Notes under the pieces: model-generated | What the model was told of the DNA's origin: nothing | The model's input: only the letters and a program-made list of their open reading frames with translations | Databases searched by the model: none | Made by a program: the position numbers and the translations under genes | Assembly: GCF_000230995.2 (NCBI RefSeq) | Contig: NC_019973.1 | Coordinates: forward strand, 620,001 to 684,000 | DNA from: Mesorhizobium australicum WSM2073 | GTDB taxonomy: Bacteria; Pseudomonadota; Alphaproteobacteria; Rhizobiales; Rhizobiaceae | Length of the DNA stretch: 64,000 nucleotides | Reading direction: 5' to 3' | Shown here: positions 34,211 through 43,878 of the stretch, one piece after another | Layout of the letters: each line of letters begins with the position of its first letter | How positions within the stretch are numbered: the first letter of the stretch is position 1

Positions 34211-34861
34211 ATGCGGGTTGCGATCATCGATTACGGTTCGGGCAATCTGCGCTCGGCCACCAAGGCCTTCGAGCGCGCCGCGCGCGAGGCCGGCATCGCG
34301 GCCGAGATCGACCTGACGGCCGATGCCGACCGGGTGCGCACCGCGGACCGCATCGTCCTGCCCGGCGTCGGCGCTTACGCCGATTGCGCGGCCGGCCTGC
34401 GTGCCGTGGACGGCATGTGGGAGGCGGTCGAGGACGTCGCCATCGCCAAGGGCCGGCCTTTCCTGGGAATTTGCGTCGGCATGCAGCTGATGTCCGAGCG
34501 CGGCCTCGAAAAGACCGTCACCAACGGGTTCGGCTGGATATCGGGCGACGTCAAGGAGATCACGCCTTCCGATCCGGCGCTGAAGATCCCGCAGATCGGC
34601 TGGAACACGATCGAATTGAGGCATAAGCACCCATTGTTCTCCGGCATTCCGACCGGCGCGGCGGGACTGCATGCCTATTTCGTCCACTCCTACCATCTCG
34701 ACGCAAAAAAACCGGACGAGATCCTCGCGGTCGCCGACTATGGGGGCCCGGTGACGGCCACGGTCGCCCGTGACAATCTCGCTGGCACGCAGTTCCATCC
34801 TGAGAAGAGCCAGGCGCTGGGCCTGGCGCTGATCACCAATTTCCTGCGCTGGAGGCCCTGA
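34211..34861 (+). CDS. hisH: Imidazole glycerol phosphate synthase glutaminase subunit HisH
   Basis: HisH supplies ammonia to HisF. The 216-residue class I glutamine amidotransferase has the nucleophile in [13 protein letters not shown] (Cys about 85) and the His/Glu pair in [11 protein letters not shown] (about residue 196), plus [11 protein letters not shown]. It is part of the hisB-hisH-hisA-hisF series. Confidence 0.97.
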   Translation: MRVAIIDYGSGNLRSATKAFERAAREAGIAAEIDLTADADRVRTADRIVLPGVGAYADCAAGLRAVDGMWEAVEDVAIAKGRPFLGICVGMQLMSERGLEKTVTNGFGWISGDVKEITPSDPALKIPQIGWNTIELRHKHPLFSGIPTGAAGLHAYFVHSYHLDAKKPDEILAVADYGGPVTATVARDNLAGTQFHPEKSQALGLALITNFLRWRP

Positions 34862-34864
34862 ACC

Positions 34865-35155
34865 ATGAGCAAGAAGGGCTACTGGATGGTAATGCTGACG
34901 GTGACAGATCCGGAAGGGTATCAGCGTTACCGCGACGCCATCGGCGACGCGGTTTCGTCTTTCGGAGGCCGCTATCTTGTGCGCGGCGGACAAGTGACCA
35001 ATCCCGAAGGATCGGAATTTGACAGGCAGGTGGTGGTCGAGTTCGACTCTTATGAAACCGCGCTCAGCTGCTATCGATCGCCAGCCTACCAGACAGCGTT
35101 GCAGAACAGGCTGGCGGCTTCGACCGGACATTTCGCGATCGTCGAGGGTGCCTGA
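34865..35155 (+). CDS. DUF1330 family protein
   Basis: The 96-residue protein begins MSKKGYWMVMLTVTDPEGY and has FGGRYLVRGGQ and VVVEFDSYETALSCYRSPAYQ, the pattern of DUF1330 ferredoxin-fold dimers. Function unknown. It lies 3 bp after hisH, and its TGA directly precedes the hisA GTG, so it is cotranscribed and probably coupled. Confidence 0.88.
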   Translation: MSKKGYWMVMLTVTDPEGYQRYRDAIGDAVSSFGGRYLVRGGQVTNPEGSEFDRQVVVEFDSYETALSCYRSPAYQTALQNRLAASTGHFAIVEGA

Positions 35156-35905
35156 GTGATCCTGTTTCCAGCCATCGACCTCAAGGACGGCCAATGCGTG
35201 CGGCTGAAGCACGGCGATATGGCGACCGCGACGATCTACAATGACGACCCCGCCGCGCAGGCAAAAGCCTTTGAAGGGCAGGGCTTCGAGTGGCTGCATG
35301 TCGTCGACCTCAACGGCGCCTTCCAGGGCCAGAGCGTCAACAGCGCCGCGGTCGGGGCCATCCTGAAGGCGACCAAGAACCCGGTGCAGCTCGGCGGCGG
35401 CATTCGCACGCTGGAGCAGATCGAGGACTGGCTAGACCGTGGACTGGCCCGCGTCATCCTCGGCACGGTGGCGGTGCGCGATCCCGATCTGGTCAGGCAG
35501 GCCTGCAAGGCATTTCCGGGCAAGGTCGCCGTCGGCATCGATGCCAAGGGCGGCAAGGTGGCGGTCGAAGGCTGGGCGGAAGCCTCGAGCCTCGGCGTCA
35601 TCGAACTGGCGAGGAAATTCGAAGGCGCCGGCGTCGCCGCCATCATCTATACCGACATCGACCGCGACGGCGTGCTGACCGGCATCAACTGGGACGCCAC
35701 CATCGACCTCGCCGACGCGGTGTCGATCCCGGTCATCGCCTCGGGCGGGTTGGCTTCGATCGCCGACATCGTGCGCATGACCATGCCCGATGCGAAAAAA
35801 CTCGAAGGCGCGATCTCGGGCCGTGCCCTCTATGACGGCCGCATCGATCCCACAGAGGCGCTGGCCATCCTGCGGGGCCGGCCGGCGATGGAGACGCGGT
35901 CGTGA
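35156..35905 (+). CDS. hisA: Phosphoribosyl isomerase HisA
   Basis: HisA isomerises ProFAR to PRFAR in histidine synthesis. The 249-residue beta/alpha barrel has the catalytic Asp8 in [14 protein letters not shown] and the second catalytic Asp in [14 protein letters not shown] (about residue 163), with phosphate loops QLGGGIRT and IASGGLAS. The start is a GTG immediately after the previous stop. The stop overlaps the next gene by four bases. Confidence 0.97.
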   Translation: MILFPAIDLKDGQCVRLKHGDMATATIYNDDPAAQAKAFEGQGFEWLHVVDLNGAFQGQSVNSAAVGAILKATKNPVQLGGGIRTLEQIEDWLDRGLARVILGTVAVRDPDLVRQACKAFPGKVAVGIDAKGGKVAVEGWAEASSLGVIELARKFEGAGVAAIIYTDIDRDGVLTGINWDATIDLADAVSIPVIASGGLASIADIVRMTMPDAKKLEGAISGRALYDGRIDPTEALAILRGRPAMETRS

Positions 35906-36738
35906 AGGTTTCGCTCATCCTGGCCCCCTATGACAGCGGCCACTATCATGGCGGCATGGGCCAGGGACCGGACGCGCTGATATCGGGCGGGCTCGTCGAT
36001 GCCCTGACCCTTGCCGGCCACGACGTCACGGTCGAGGATATCGGCAGGGTCGGCGACGGCCAGGAGCGCGAGATCGCCACGGGTTTTGCCGTCTGCAACG
36101 CCGTCTCGGGCGAGGTCCGCATGGCCCGCGACAGGGGGCGGTTTCCCATCGTGCTGGCCGGAAACTGCCTGACGTCAGCCGGCGCGGTCGCCGGCGAAGG
36201 CGCCGACGCGATCATCTGGGCAGACCAGCATGGCGACCTCAACACGCCCGAGACCTCCGTCTACGGCTTTCTCGACGGCATGGCGCTGTCGACGGTGCTC
36301 GGCCTGTGCTGGCGTCCGATGGCGGCCGCCATTCCCGGCTTCAGGCCGATCGATCCCGCGCGCTGCGTGCTCGTCAACGCCCGCGATCTCGATCCGGCGG
36401 AGGAAGAACTACTCGAAACATTGCCTGTCATCCGGACGGAATGTCCAGGCGTGGCGCAAGCGACGGAAAAACTGAAGGCCGCCGGCGCCAACAGCGTGCA
36501 CATGCATCTCGATCTCGACGTGCACGATCCCAAGGCGCTGCAGGCCAACCGTTACGTCACATCAGGCGGACCGAACCCGGAGCAGCTGCGCGACGCGGCC
36601 TGCGCCATGGCGCTTGCGGTACCGGTCGTCGGCATCACCGTTTCCGCTTACGATCCGGCCTTCGATGCCCAAGCCGATGTGCCGCCGTTGGTCGGTCAGC
36701 TGCTCAACGATCTGCTTGCCACGATAGAGGGCCGCTGA
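35902..36738 (+). CDS. Arginase/agmatinase-superfamily protein inside the his operon
   Basis: The 278-residue protein has the ureohydrolase fold. Two of three metal motifs are present: [12 protein letters not shown] (D-x-H-x-D, about residue 110) and [11 protein letters not shown] (about residue 198). The first motif, normally GGDHS, reads AGNCLTS near residue 92, so the usual His ligand is absent. That may change metal content or mean a non-arginase hydrolase. It overlaps hisA by 4 bp and hisF by 1 bp, so it is tightly coupled. No role in histidine synthesis is known for it. Confidence 0.78.
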   Translation: MKVSLILAPYDSGHYHGGMGQGPDALISGGLVDALTLAGHDVTVEDIGRVGDGQEREIATGFAVCNAVSGEVRMARDRGRFPIVLAGNCLTSAGAVAGEGADAIIWADQHGDLNTPETSVYGFLDGMALSTVLGLCWRPMAAAIPGFRPIDPARCVLVNARDLDPAEEELLETLPVIRTECPGVAQATEKLKAAGANSVHMHLDLDVHDPKALQANRYVTSGGPNPEQLRDAACAMALAVPVVGITVSAYDPAFDAQADVPPLVGQLLNDLLATIEGR

Positions 36739-37529
36739 TGCTGAAAGCCCGCGTCATCCCTTGCCTCGACGTCAAGGACGGCCGTGTCGTCAAGGGCGTC
36801 AATTTCGTCGACCTCATCGACGCCGGCGATCCGGTGGAGGCCGCCAAGGCCTATGATGCCGCCGGCGCCGACGAACTCTGCTTTCTCGACATCACCGCCT
36901 CGTCGGACAATCGCGAGACCATCTTCGACGTCATCGCCCGCACCGCGGAACAATGCTTCATGCCGCTGACCGTCGGCGGCGGCGTGCGCCAGGTGGCCGA
37001 CATCCGAAAATTGCTGCTGGCCGGGGCCGACAAGGTGTCGATCAACACGGCGGCGGTGAAGAACCCGGATTTCGTCGCCGAAGCGGCCGACAAGTTCGGC
37101 AACCAATGCATCGTCGTCGCCATCGACGCCAAGAAAGTCTCCGGCCCCGGCGAGGCCGACCGCTGGGAGATCTTCACCCATGGCGGGCGCGAGAAGACCG
37201 GCATCGACGCCGTGGAATTCGCGCGGAAAATGGTCGATCGCGGCGCCGGCGAGATCCTGTTGACCTCGATGAACCGCGACGGCACCAAGGCCGGCTACGA
37301 CATCGCGCTGACCCGCGCGGTGTCGGACGCGGTGCGCGCGCCGGTCATCGCTTCGGGTGGCGTCGGCACGCTCGACCACATGGTCGAAGGCATTCGCGAC
37401 GGCCATGCGGGTGCTGTGCTGGCGGCCTCCATCTTCCATTTCGGCACCTACACCATCGCCGAAGCCAAGGCGCATATGGCCAAGGCCGGCCTGCCGATGC
37501 GGCTGGACTCGCTGGGCAACAGGTCCTAG
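36738..37529 (+). CDS. hisF: Imidazole glycerol phosphate synthase cyclase subunit HisF
   Basis: HisF closes the imidazole ring and releases AICAR, with HisH as ammonia source. The 263-residue barrel has catalytic Asp11 in [14 protein letters not shown] and Asp about 130 in [11 protein letters not shown], with VGGGVRQ and IASGGVGT phosphate loops. The ATG overlaps the upstream stop by one base. Confidence 0.97.
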   Translation: MLKARVIPCLDVKDGRVVKGVNFVDLIDAGDPVEAAKAYDAAGADELCFLDITASSDNRETIFDVIARTAEQCFMPLTVGGGVRQVADIRKLLLAGADKVSINTAAVKNPDFVAEAADKFGNQCIVVAIDAKKVSGPGEADRWEIFTHGGREKTGIDAVEFARKMVDRGAGEILLTSMNRDGTKAGYDIALTRAVSDAVRAPVIASGGVGTLDHMVEGIRDGHAGAVLAASIFHFGTYTIAEAKAHMAKAGLPMRLDSLGNRS

Positions 37530-37589
37530 AGCATGCTCCCGAAGCCGGCGTTCGGAAAAAACCCGGCTTAAACAAGAAGATAGATCGAC

Positions 37590-37913
37590 ATGGCCGAGTT
37601 TTCGCTCTCCGACCTGGAAAAAATCGTCAGCGACCGCGCCCATTCCGGCGATCCGGATTCGTGGACGGCCAAGCTTTACGCCCGGGGCATCGACAAGGCG
37701 GCGCAGAAACTCGGCGAGGAGGCGGTCGAGACCGTGATCGCCGCCGTCAAGGGCGACAAACAGGGCCTCGTTTCCGAAAGCGCCGATCTTATATATCATT
37801 GGCTTGTCGTTCTCGGCATCTCGGGTGTCCCGTTGAACGACGTGCTCAAGGAGCTTGAAGCCCGTACCGGGCGTTCGGGCATCGCCGAAAAGGCGTCGCG
37901 GCCCAAGGGCTGA
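37590..37913 (+). CDS. hisE: Phosphoribosyl-ATP pyrophosphatase HisE
   Basis: HisE hydrolyses phosphoribosyl-ATP at step two of histidine synthesis. The 107-residue protein has the MazG-like acidic motif [17 protein letters not shown] (about residue 35) and [12 protein letters not shown] (about residue 61). It is a monofunctional HisE, 60 bp after hisF. Confidence 0.95.
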   Translation: MAEFSLSDLEKIVSDRAHSGDPDSWTAKLYARGIDKAAQKLGEEAVETVIAAVKGDKQGLVSESADLIYHWLVVLGISGVPLNDVLKELEARTGRSGIAEKASRPKG

Positions 37914-37937
37914 TCGGGAGGAAGGGCAGGTATCTCG

Positions 37938-38897
37938 ATGGATCAGCTCGCGCCAACCGAGAAATATTCTCCGTTTCGCTTCTTCTCAGCCGAGCAATGG
38001 TCGCGGTTCCGAGCCGATACGCCGCTGACGCTGAGCGAGGACGAGTTCCGCCGCCTGCGTTCGCTCAACGACCCGGTCGACCTCGAAGAGGTCAAGCGCA
38101 TCTATCTGTCCTTGTCGCGGCTTTTGTCGGCGCATGTCGAGGCGAGCCAGCTTCTGTTCCGGCAGCGCCAGGCCTTCTTCAACGCCGCCGACGTGGCCAA
38201 GACGCCGTTCATCATCGGCATTGCCGGTTCTGTCGCGGTCGGCAAATCGACCACGGCGCGCGTGCTGAAGGAATTGCTGGCGCGATGGCCGTCGAGCCCG
38301 AAGGTGGACCTCATCACCACGGACGGCTTCCTGCTGCCCAACGAGGTGCTGCGCCGCCAAAACCTAATGGAGCGCAAGGGTTTCCCCGACAGCTACGATG
38401 TCGGCGCGCTGCTGCGTTTCCTCTCGGGTATCAAGTCGGCGTTGCCCGATGTCCGCGCGCCGGTCTATTCGCACCTTACCTATGACGTCATCCCCGGCGA
38501 GTTCGTCACCATCGACCGGCCCGACATCCTGATCTTCGAAGGCATCAACGTGCTGCAGCCGGGCAAGCTGCCGCAGGACGGCAAGATCGTGCCCTTCCTG
38601 TCGGACTTCTTCGACTTCGCCATTTACATCGATGCCGACGAGAAGCTGATCCACAATTGGTATATTTCCCGCTTCATGCGGCTGCGCGAAACCGCCTTCC
38701 GCGATCCGGACTCCTTCTTCCACCGCTATTCGCAGCTGTCGGAGGATGCGGCCAAGGCGATCGCCGAGGGCCTGTGGACCAACATCAACCTGAAGAACCT
38801 GCGCGAAAACATCCTGCCGACGCGTGCCCGCGCCGACTTGATCCTGCGCAAGGGCGCCGACCACCTGATCGAGGAAGTGGCGCTGCGCAAGTTGTAG
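37938..38897 (+). CDS. coaA: Type I pantothenate kinase CoaA
   Basis: CoaA phosphorylates pantothenate, the first committed step to coenzyme A. The 319-residue P-loop kinase has [21 protein letters not shown] near residue 94 (first 20 residues), [12 protein letters not shown] near residue 128 and the conserved [10 protein letters not shown]. It ends the his transcript 24 bp after hisE and is followed by a strong hairpin. Confidence 0.96.
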   Translation: MDQLAPTEKYSPFRFFSAEQWSRFRADTPLTLSEDEFRRLRSLNDPVDLEEVKRIYLSLSRLLSAHVEASQLLFRQRQAFFNAADVAKTPFIIGIAGSVAVGKSTTARVLKELLARWPSSPKVDLITTDGFLLPNEVLRRQNLMERKGFPDSYDVGALLRFLSGIKSALPDVRAPVYSHLTYDVIPGEFVTIDRPDILIFEGINVLQPGKLPQDGKIVPFLSDFFDFAIYIDADEKLIHNWYISRFMRLRETAFRDPDSFFHRYSQLSEDAAKAIAEGLWTNINLKNLRENILPTRARADLILRKGADHLIEEVALRKL

Positions 38898-38907
38898 CCA
38901 ACCGAAC

Positions 38908-38943
38908 CGGCGTGGCGGGCTCGTCCGCAAGCCCGCCACGCCG
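38908..38943. terminator. Bidirectional terminator between coaA and the Deg protease gene
   Basis: Fourteen-base perfect arms (CGGCGTGGCGGGCT and its complement) with an eight-base loop occupy the short gap between two convergent genes. A GCTGTTTATGTT stretch follows on the plus strand. It should stop both transcripts. Confidence 0.8.
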
Positions 38944-38953
38944 CTGTTTATGT

Positions 38954-40501
38954 TCAGCCATTGGCGAACGGCACGGCGACATAGATCTGGGTGTCGCCGC
39001 GCTCCACCAGAAGCAGCACCGATTTGCGTCCGGATTTGCCGGCTTGGGCAATCGCTTGGGTCACCTGCCTGGCGCTCTTCACCGGAGCCTGGTTGACGGC
39101 GACGATGACATCGCCCGGCTGGATGCCGGCAGTCGCTGCCGGCTTGTCGGGATTGACGCTCGCAACCACCGCGCCGTGCTCGTTCTCGGGGAGGTTCATC
39201 TGCTGGCGGATGTCCGGCGTGATATCCATCAAGCCGAGGCCGACGGCCGGCACGCGGGAACCCTGTTCGGTGCCCGGCGCGCTGGAGTCATCCGTAGACG
39301 CCGTTTTCACATCGTCGCTGTTGCGTCCGACCTCCACCGAGATCTGCATGGCCTTGCCCTTGCGCCAGACATCCAGTCTCTCCTTGGCACCCGGCGCGAC
39401 GTCGGCGACGGCTCGTGACAGGTCCTTGGGATCCTTGACGTCCTGCCCGGCGAAGCCGGTGATGACGTCGCCGGTCTCGACGCCGGCCTTGGCCGCGGGC
39501 GAGCCGTCATTGACCTGCGAGACCAAGGCACCGCTGGGACGGTCCAGCCCGATGGCGCTTGCCACATCCGGGGTGACGGGCTGGATCTCGACGCCGAGAT
39601 AGCCGTATTCGATGTTGCCGCCCTTCATCAGCTTGGCGACCACCTTCTCAGCCTGGTCAGACGGAATGGCGAAACCGACACCGACGCTGCCGCCATTGGG
39701 CGAATAGATCGCCGTGTTGATGCCGACGACATTGCCATTGACGTCCACCAGCGGGCCGCCGGAATTGCCGTGATTGATCGGCGCGTCGATCTGGATGAAA
39801 TCGTCGAACGGCCCGCTATGCAGGTCGCGGCCACGCGCCGAGACGATACCGGCTGTTACCGTGGTGCCGATGCCGAACGGATTGCCGATCGCCAGCACCT
39901 GGTCGCCTGTCATGAGCTTGTCGGAGTCGCCCCACTTCACGGTTGGCAACGACTTGCCGGCGTTGATCTTCAGCACGGCGAGGTCGTTCTTGGCATCGTG
40001 ACCGACCAGCTTGGCCGGGAGCTCCGTGCCGTCGTCGAGCGTGACCTTTATCGAGGAAGCGCCGTCGACGACATGGTTGTTGGTGACGATGGTGCCGTCG
40101 GCACCGACGATGAAGCCCGAACCGAGCGCTTCGGCCCGCGGCAACCGCTGTTGCGGAGGCGTCTTGGGAGCGGGCATGCCCTGATCGCCGAAGAACTGGC
40201 GGAAATAGTCGTCGAAGGGCGAGGCGCCATCGAAGGGCGACGCTTCGTTCATTGCTTCCGGCTGTCCTTTCATGACCGTGGTCACGGTCACGACGGCCGG
40301 CTTGGTCGTGGCCACGATCGGCGCCAACGAACCGCTCGGGGCCGTGGTCCCGGCAACGGGGGTCTGCGTCGTTGCAACCGTGTTGCCCGTGCCGACGCCG
40401 TTCGCGCTGTCGGCGAATGAGACGACAAAGGGAGAAACCAGCAGCGCGGCGCCCAGCAGGGCGGCGATGCGATGCCTACGAAGAATGCTCAGGTTTGACA
40501 T
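38954..40501 (-). CDS. degP: Periplasmic serine protease of the Deg/HtrA family
   Basis: The 515-residue protein has an N-terminal signal or anchor (about residues 10-30) and a low-complexity Thr/Pro region. The trypsin-like domain follows with the triad His in VTNNHVVDGASS, Asp in DAKNDLAVLK and Ser in INHGNSGGPLVD. Two PDZ domains (about residues 300-390 and 420-510) complete it. It degrades or refolds damaged envelope proteins. The start is ATG at 40501; an upstream reading is not supported. The symbol marks the family, since rhizobia carry several paralogues. Confidence 0.93.
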   Translation of the reverse strand: MSNLSILRRHRIAALLGAALLVSPFVVSFADSANGVGTGNTVATTQTPVAGTTAPSGSLAPIVATTKPAVVTVTTVMKGQPEAMNEASPFDGASPFDDYFRQFFGDQGMPAPKTPPQQRLPRAEALGSGFIVGADGTIVTNNHVVDGASSIKVTLDDGTELPAKLVGHDAKNDLAVLKINAGKSLPTVKWGDSDKLMTGDQVLAIGNPFGIGTTVTAGIVSARGRDLHSGPFDDFIQIDAPINHGNSGGPLVDVNGNVVGINTAIYSPNGGSVGVGFAIPSDQAEKVVAKLMKGGNIEYGYLGVEIQPVTPDVASAIGLDRPSGALVSQVNDGSPAAKAGVETGDVITGFAGQDVKDPKDLSRAVADVAPGAKERLDVWRKGKAMQISVEVGRNSDDVKTASTDDSSAPGTEQGSRVPAVGLGLMDITPDIRQQMNLPENEHGAVVASVNPDKPAATAGIQPGDVIVAVNQAPVKSARQVTQAIAQAGKSGRKSVLLLVERGDTQIYVAVPFANG

Positions 40502-40687
40502 GGTCGTTCTGTCCGGGCGAGGGGTTGATCCGCGCCGCGGGTCTTCCTGGGAGAAGTGCCCGTCAGCGTGCCGACGGCCCGGGTTGCCTGCCTCGCCACG
40601 CATGGCAGCCGGCCGGATCGACAACAACTATCTAGGGCGCCGATCTGCGCGATTTAGGGTTTTAGCCCGACCTTACGAAGATTTAAT

Positions 40688-41407
40688 TCAGAGTGCGCTT
40701 ACGGATCGCAGATAGGCCGACGCGATTTCGCGCATGCGCCCGCCGTCGAAGCTCGGGCCGTGGCCGCCATGGCCGATCCTGATCGGCAGGTCGAGCAGCC
40801 GGCGCATCGTGTTGCGATAGGCCTCTCGGTCGGAATCCGGCAAATCGTCGATCAGCGTGTCGTCATAGATGGCGTCGCCGCTGAAAAACAGGCCGTCGGC
40901 CTCATCGAAAAGCGCGATCGAATCCGGCGAATGTCCGGGGAGATGCAGCACCCGAAACCGGCGGTCTCCTAGATCGACCACGTCGCCTTCGTCGAGCATA
41001 CGCGTCAACGGTGCCGGCGCTATCGCATAGTCGGCCGACTTCCAGCCAGGCGCCGGCAATTTCGAAACGGCGCCCTCGAGATCGTGGAACATGTAGGCGT
41101 AAGTCGCGGCCTCATCCATGCTCTCGAATTGCGCTGCGCTCATCCTTGGCCCGGCCCGCAGCGGAAATTCGTGCAGCGAGCCGACATGGTCGAGGTGAAT
41201 ATGGGTGGCGACGACCAGAAGCGGCTTGCCTTCGAGCGTCCTTATCTCCGGCGCCAGCGGACAGATGCCCATCCCGGTGTCGACCAGAAGGTCGGCGTCG
41301 CGGCCGGTGAAATGCCAGATATTGGCGCGCACATAGTCGTGCACGAACGGCTCGGTCAGCATCGTCGTCCTGCCGTCGACGATGCGCCTGGAGAACCAGC
41401 TATCCAT
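40688..41407 (-). CDS. Metallo-beta-lactamase-fold hydrolase
   Basis: The 239-residue protein has the zinc motif ATHIHLDHVGSLHEF (H-x-H-x-D-H, about residue 65) and the further ligand segments LHLPGHSPDS and FFSGDAIYDD. It probably hydrolyses a thioester, lactone or glutathione conjugate; the substrate is unknown. I chose the ATG that follows an 18-bp tandem repeat. Two upstream in-frame ATGs lie inside the repeat and would add the repeated MPGSHL peptide. Confidence 0.85.
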   Translation of the reverse strand: MDSWFSRRIVDGRTTMLTEPFVHDYVRANIWHFTGRDADLLVDTGMGICPLAPEIRTLEGKPLLVVATHIHLDHVGSLHEFPLRAGPRMSAAQFESMDEAATYAYMFHDLEGAVSKLPAPGWKSADYAIAPAPLTRMLDEGDVVDLGDRRFRVLHLPGHSPDSIALFDEADGLFFSGDAIYDDTLIDDLPDSDREAYRNTMRRLLDLPIRIGHGGHGPSFDGGRMREIASAYLRSVSAL

Positions 41408-41410
41408 TAA

Positions 41411-41462
41411 GTGTGAGCCGGGCATCAGGTGTGAGCCGGGCATCAAGCGAACCCGGCATCAG
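41411..41462. repeat. 18-bp tandem repeat, about 2.9 copies
   Basis: GTGTGAGCCGGGCATCA recurs at 41411 and 41429, and a third diverged copy ends near 41462. It fills the short gap between two minus-strand genes, and each full unit contributes an in-frame ATG to the downstream hydrolase. Confidence 0.75.
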
Positions 41463-42625
41463 ACGAACGGCTTTCCGACCTTGTATTTTTCCGGCACCAG
41501 CCGTTTGAGATAGGCCATGCCGGCCTCGGACAGCTGGTTGGCGTCGGGCTTCATGAAATCGTCGGGCATGTGACGGGTCTTGCCGGCGACGTTCTTCAGC
41601 GGCACCTTCTTCAGCACTATCTTGCTGCCATCATATTGCAGCGCCACCGAGCCGCCGCCCTGTTCGGCGACGCCGACGGCAAAGGCGCCGGCATCGAAGG
41701 CCTCCTGCGCATCGACCGGGCTGATGGAGCCGACATAGCCGCGCGGCATGTAGCCGAGTGCGTCGACGCGGGCACGCTTGCCCGGCAGCCCCTCGGCCAA
41801 TGCCCGTTCGAGCGCCGCCGGCAGGTCGCTGCCCGAGAGTTTGACGTTGCCGTGCTGGTCGCGCTCGAGCTTGTCCGCCGGCACCAGGCTTTCGACCAGT
41901 GCCTTGCCGTCGGCGGTGCTGACGCCTTCCGACACGGCGACGATGCAGCGCTTGTGGCGGTCGAGGGTGGCGCGCACGTCGTCGATGAAACCGGCGGCGG
42001 AGAACGGCCGCTCCGGGACGTAGACCAGATGCGGGCCGCTGTCGGAATCGAGCTGCCAGGCCGCCGACGCCGCGGTCAGGAAGCCGGCATGGCGGCCCAT
42101 GACGATGCCGACATAGATGCCGGGAAGCGCGCGAAAATCGAGATCGACGGACAGGAAGGCGCCAGCGACGAATTCGGCCGCGGACATGAAGCCCGGCGTA
42201 TGGTCGTTTTCCTCGAGATCGTTGTCGATGGTCTTCGGCGCATGGACGAAAGCGATCTTGCCGCCGGCGGCATCGGTCAGGATCTGCTGCGTGCCCGAGG
42301 TGTCGTTGCCGCCGATATAGATGAAAGCGTCGGCGCCCGCCTTCTGCAGGCCCTTCAGGATGACCTCGCAATAGGCGGCATCCGGCTTGTCGCGCGTCGA
42401 CCCGAGGGCGGCGCTCGGCGTTCCGGCGATCAGCCGCAGCCGGTCCTCCGGGATGGCGGAGAGGTCGACATAGTTGCCGTCACGGATGCCGCGCACGCCG
42501 TGCAGGGAGCCCAGCACCTTGGCACCGGGATGGCGCCTGCGGATCTCCAGCGCGGCGCCCACGACCGTCTGGTTGATGACGGCGGTCGGGCCGCCGCCCT
42601 GCGCGATGACGAAAGTTCCAGCCAT
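41459..42625 (-). CDS. Pyrophosphate-type 6-phosphofructokinase
   Basis: The 388-residue protein interconverts fructose 6-phosphate and fructose 1,6-bisphosphate. The phosphate donor motif reads IGGNDTSGTQ (about residue 101), where ATP enzymes have GGDGS, and PKTIDNDL follows (about residue 130); both favour PPi over ATP. GIVMGRHAGFLTAASA and the C-terminal domain are intact. It could run glycolysis or gluconeogenesis reversibly. No operon partner is clear. Confidence 0.92.
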   Translation of the reverse strand: MAGTFVIAQGGGPTAVINQTVVGAALEIRRRHPGAKVLGSLHGVRGIRDGNYVDLSAIPEDRLRLIAGTPSAALGSTRDKPDAAYCEVILKGLQKAGADAFIYIGGNDTSGTQQILTDAAGGKIAFVHAPKTIDNDLEENDHTPGFMSAAEFVAGAFLSVDLDFRALPGIYVGIVMGRHAGFLTAASAAWQLDSDSGPHLVYVPERPFSAAGFIDDVRATLDRHKRCIVAVSEGVSTADGKALVESLVPADKLERDQHGNVKLSGSDLPAALERALAEGLPGKRARVDALGYMPRGYVGSISPVDAQEAFDAGAFAVGVAEQGGGSVALQYDGSKIVLKKVPLKNVAGKTRHMPDDFMKPDANQLSEAGMAYLKRLVPEKYKVGKPFV

Positions 42626-42778
42626 GCTTGATGTCTCCCTAGGGCATGACGCCGAAAGAGACGGATTCGGATTTCAGGTCGAACGGACCTGAAATCATCC
42701 GGCTCTAGGCGATGGTTTTCAGGTCACCTTGGCCTGTCTTGCCGCATCGCGCAACGGGAGAAACGGAGGGCTGGACGA

Positions 42779-43546
42779 TCACATGACGACGACGGGGTTT
42801 TTCTTCGACACCCGGCTGTAGAGGTCGATGATGTCCTGGTTGATCAGGCGCACGCAGCCCGACGACATCGCCTGGCCGATGCTCCACCATTCCGGCGAGC
42901 CATGGATGCGGTAGCCGGTGTCCTTGCCGTCCTGGTAGATGTAGAGCGCACGCGCCCCGAGGGGATTGGTCAGGCCGCCGGGCTGGCCGCCCTGCCACTT
43001 CACCAGTTCCGGCTTGCGCTGGATCATTTCGGGCGGCGGCGTCCAGGTCGGCCACTCCCTGCCGTACTGGATGTTGGCGCGGCCGGACCAGCGGAAACCG
43101 TCCTTGCCGATGCCGACGCCGTAGCGGATGGCGTCGCCACCCGGCTGGACGAGATAGAGCATGCGTTCCTTGAGATGCACGACGATGGTGCCGGGCGCCT
43201 CGCCGGTCGTATCGACGACGATCTGGCGACGGAACTCCGGCTTGACCTTGAGATAGGGCACCTCGGGCACGTTGAAGCCGTTATCCGTCAAGGAGGCATA
43301 CATGACGTCGGGGCTGGTGATGTTCTTGTCGACGCTGATCGAGGGCCGGATCGGCACCGAACCGGTGACCGTATCGTCGAGCTGCAGCGCCGGCAGATCG
43401 ACACCACCCGAGGTCGAGCAGCCGGCGACGCCGAGCAATGCCAAAGCGCCCGCCCCGGACAGGACGGCGCGGCGGGAAAGAAGAAGATCGGTTTCGACTG
43501 CGTCGCCGTTTCGTGGCGGCGTCGGACCTTGCGGCAACTCACGCAT
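42779..43546 (-). CDS. L,D-transpeptidase (YkuD/ErfK family), likely Tat lipoprotein
   Basis: The 255-residue protein begins with a twin-arginine-like signal (LLLSRRAVLSGAGALALLG) ending in a lipobox GVAGC, so it may be a lipoprotein. The catalytic motif HGSPEWWSIGQAMSSGCVRL (about residue 214) has the His and Cys of the YkuD domain that cross-links peptidoglycan or anchors proteins to it. I chose ATG at 43546; a GTG 11 codons upstream is possible. Confidence 0.92.
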   Translation of the reverse strand: MRELPQGPTPPRNGDAVETDLLLSRRAVLSGAGALALLGVAGCSTSGGVDLPALQLDDTVTGSVPIRPSISVDKNITSPDVMYASLTDNGFNVPEVPYLKVKPEFRRQIVVDTTGEAPGTIVVHLKERMLYLVQPGGDAIRYGVGIGKDGFRWSGRANIQYGREWPTWTPPPEMIQRKPELVKWQGGQPGGLTNPLGARALYIYQDGKDTGYRIHGSPEWWSIGQAMSSGCVRLINQDIIDLYSRVSKKNPVVVM

Positions 43547-43878
43547 ATACCCAAATCCTACGCTGTCGGCGGGAAGCACGGTCCGGCCGGATAGTGGGCA
43601 TTTTCATCATTCATGGTTGATAAAGCGTGAATGCCTTGCGCTGCTTGCGTTTGCGCCTTGCCGAGGCGCCGCTCCGCCCTCCCGCGCGGTCGCCATTAAA
43701 CATCTGCAAGACGTTGAAACCGTCATCAAGCTTTTTGCCGCTGGCGCAATTGACGTCGCGGTCCCGTAAGAGTCGTGCCGGTTGCCCGGCCGGAATACGC
43801 AAAAACAAGGATTCGGTCCCTTTACATTCTTCGGGAGCCAAGGATTTATCCTCTTCTTTGAGCTCAAAGGAGACGAGC
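43547..43878. other. Intergenic region with no supported gene
   Basis: The 332-bp gap lies between divergent genes and holds their promoters. Small antisense reading frames across it are Arg/Ser-rich, lack a ribosome binding site and run into the lysE-like gene. I see no RNA gene or clear operator in it. Confidence 0.5.

Noticed and set aside
41411..41462. CRISPR-like array
   Set aside because: Units are directly adjacent 18-mers without spacers and no cas genes are present.
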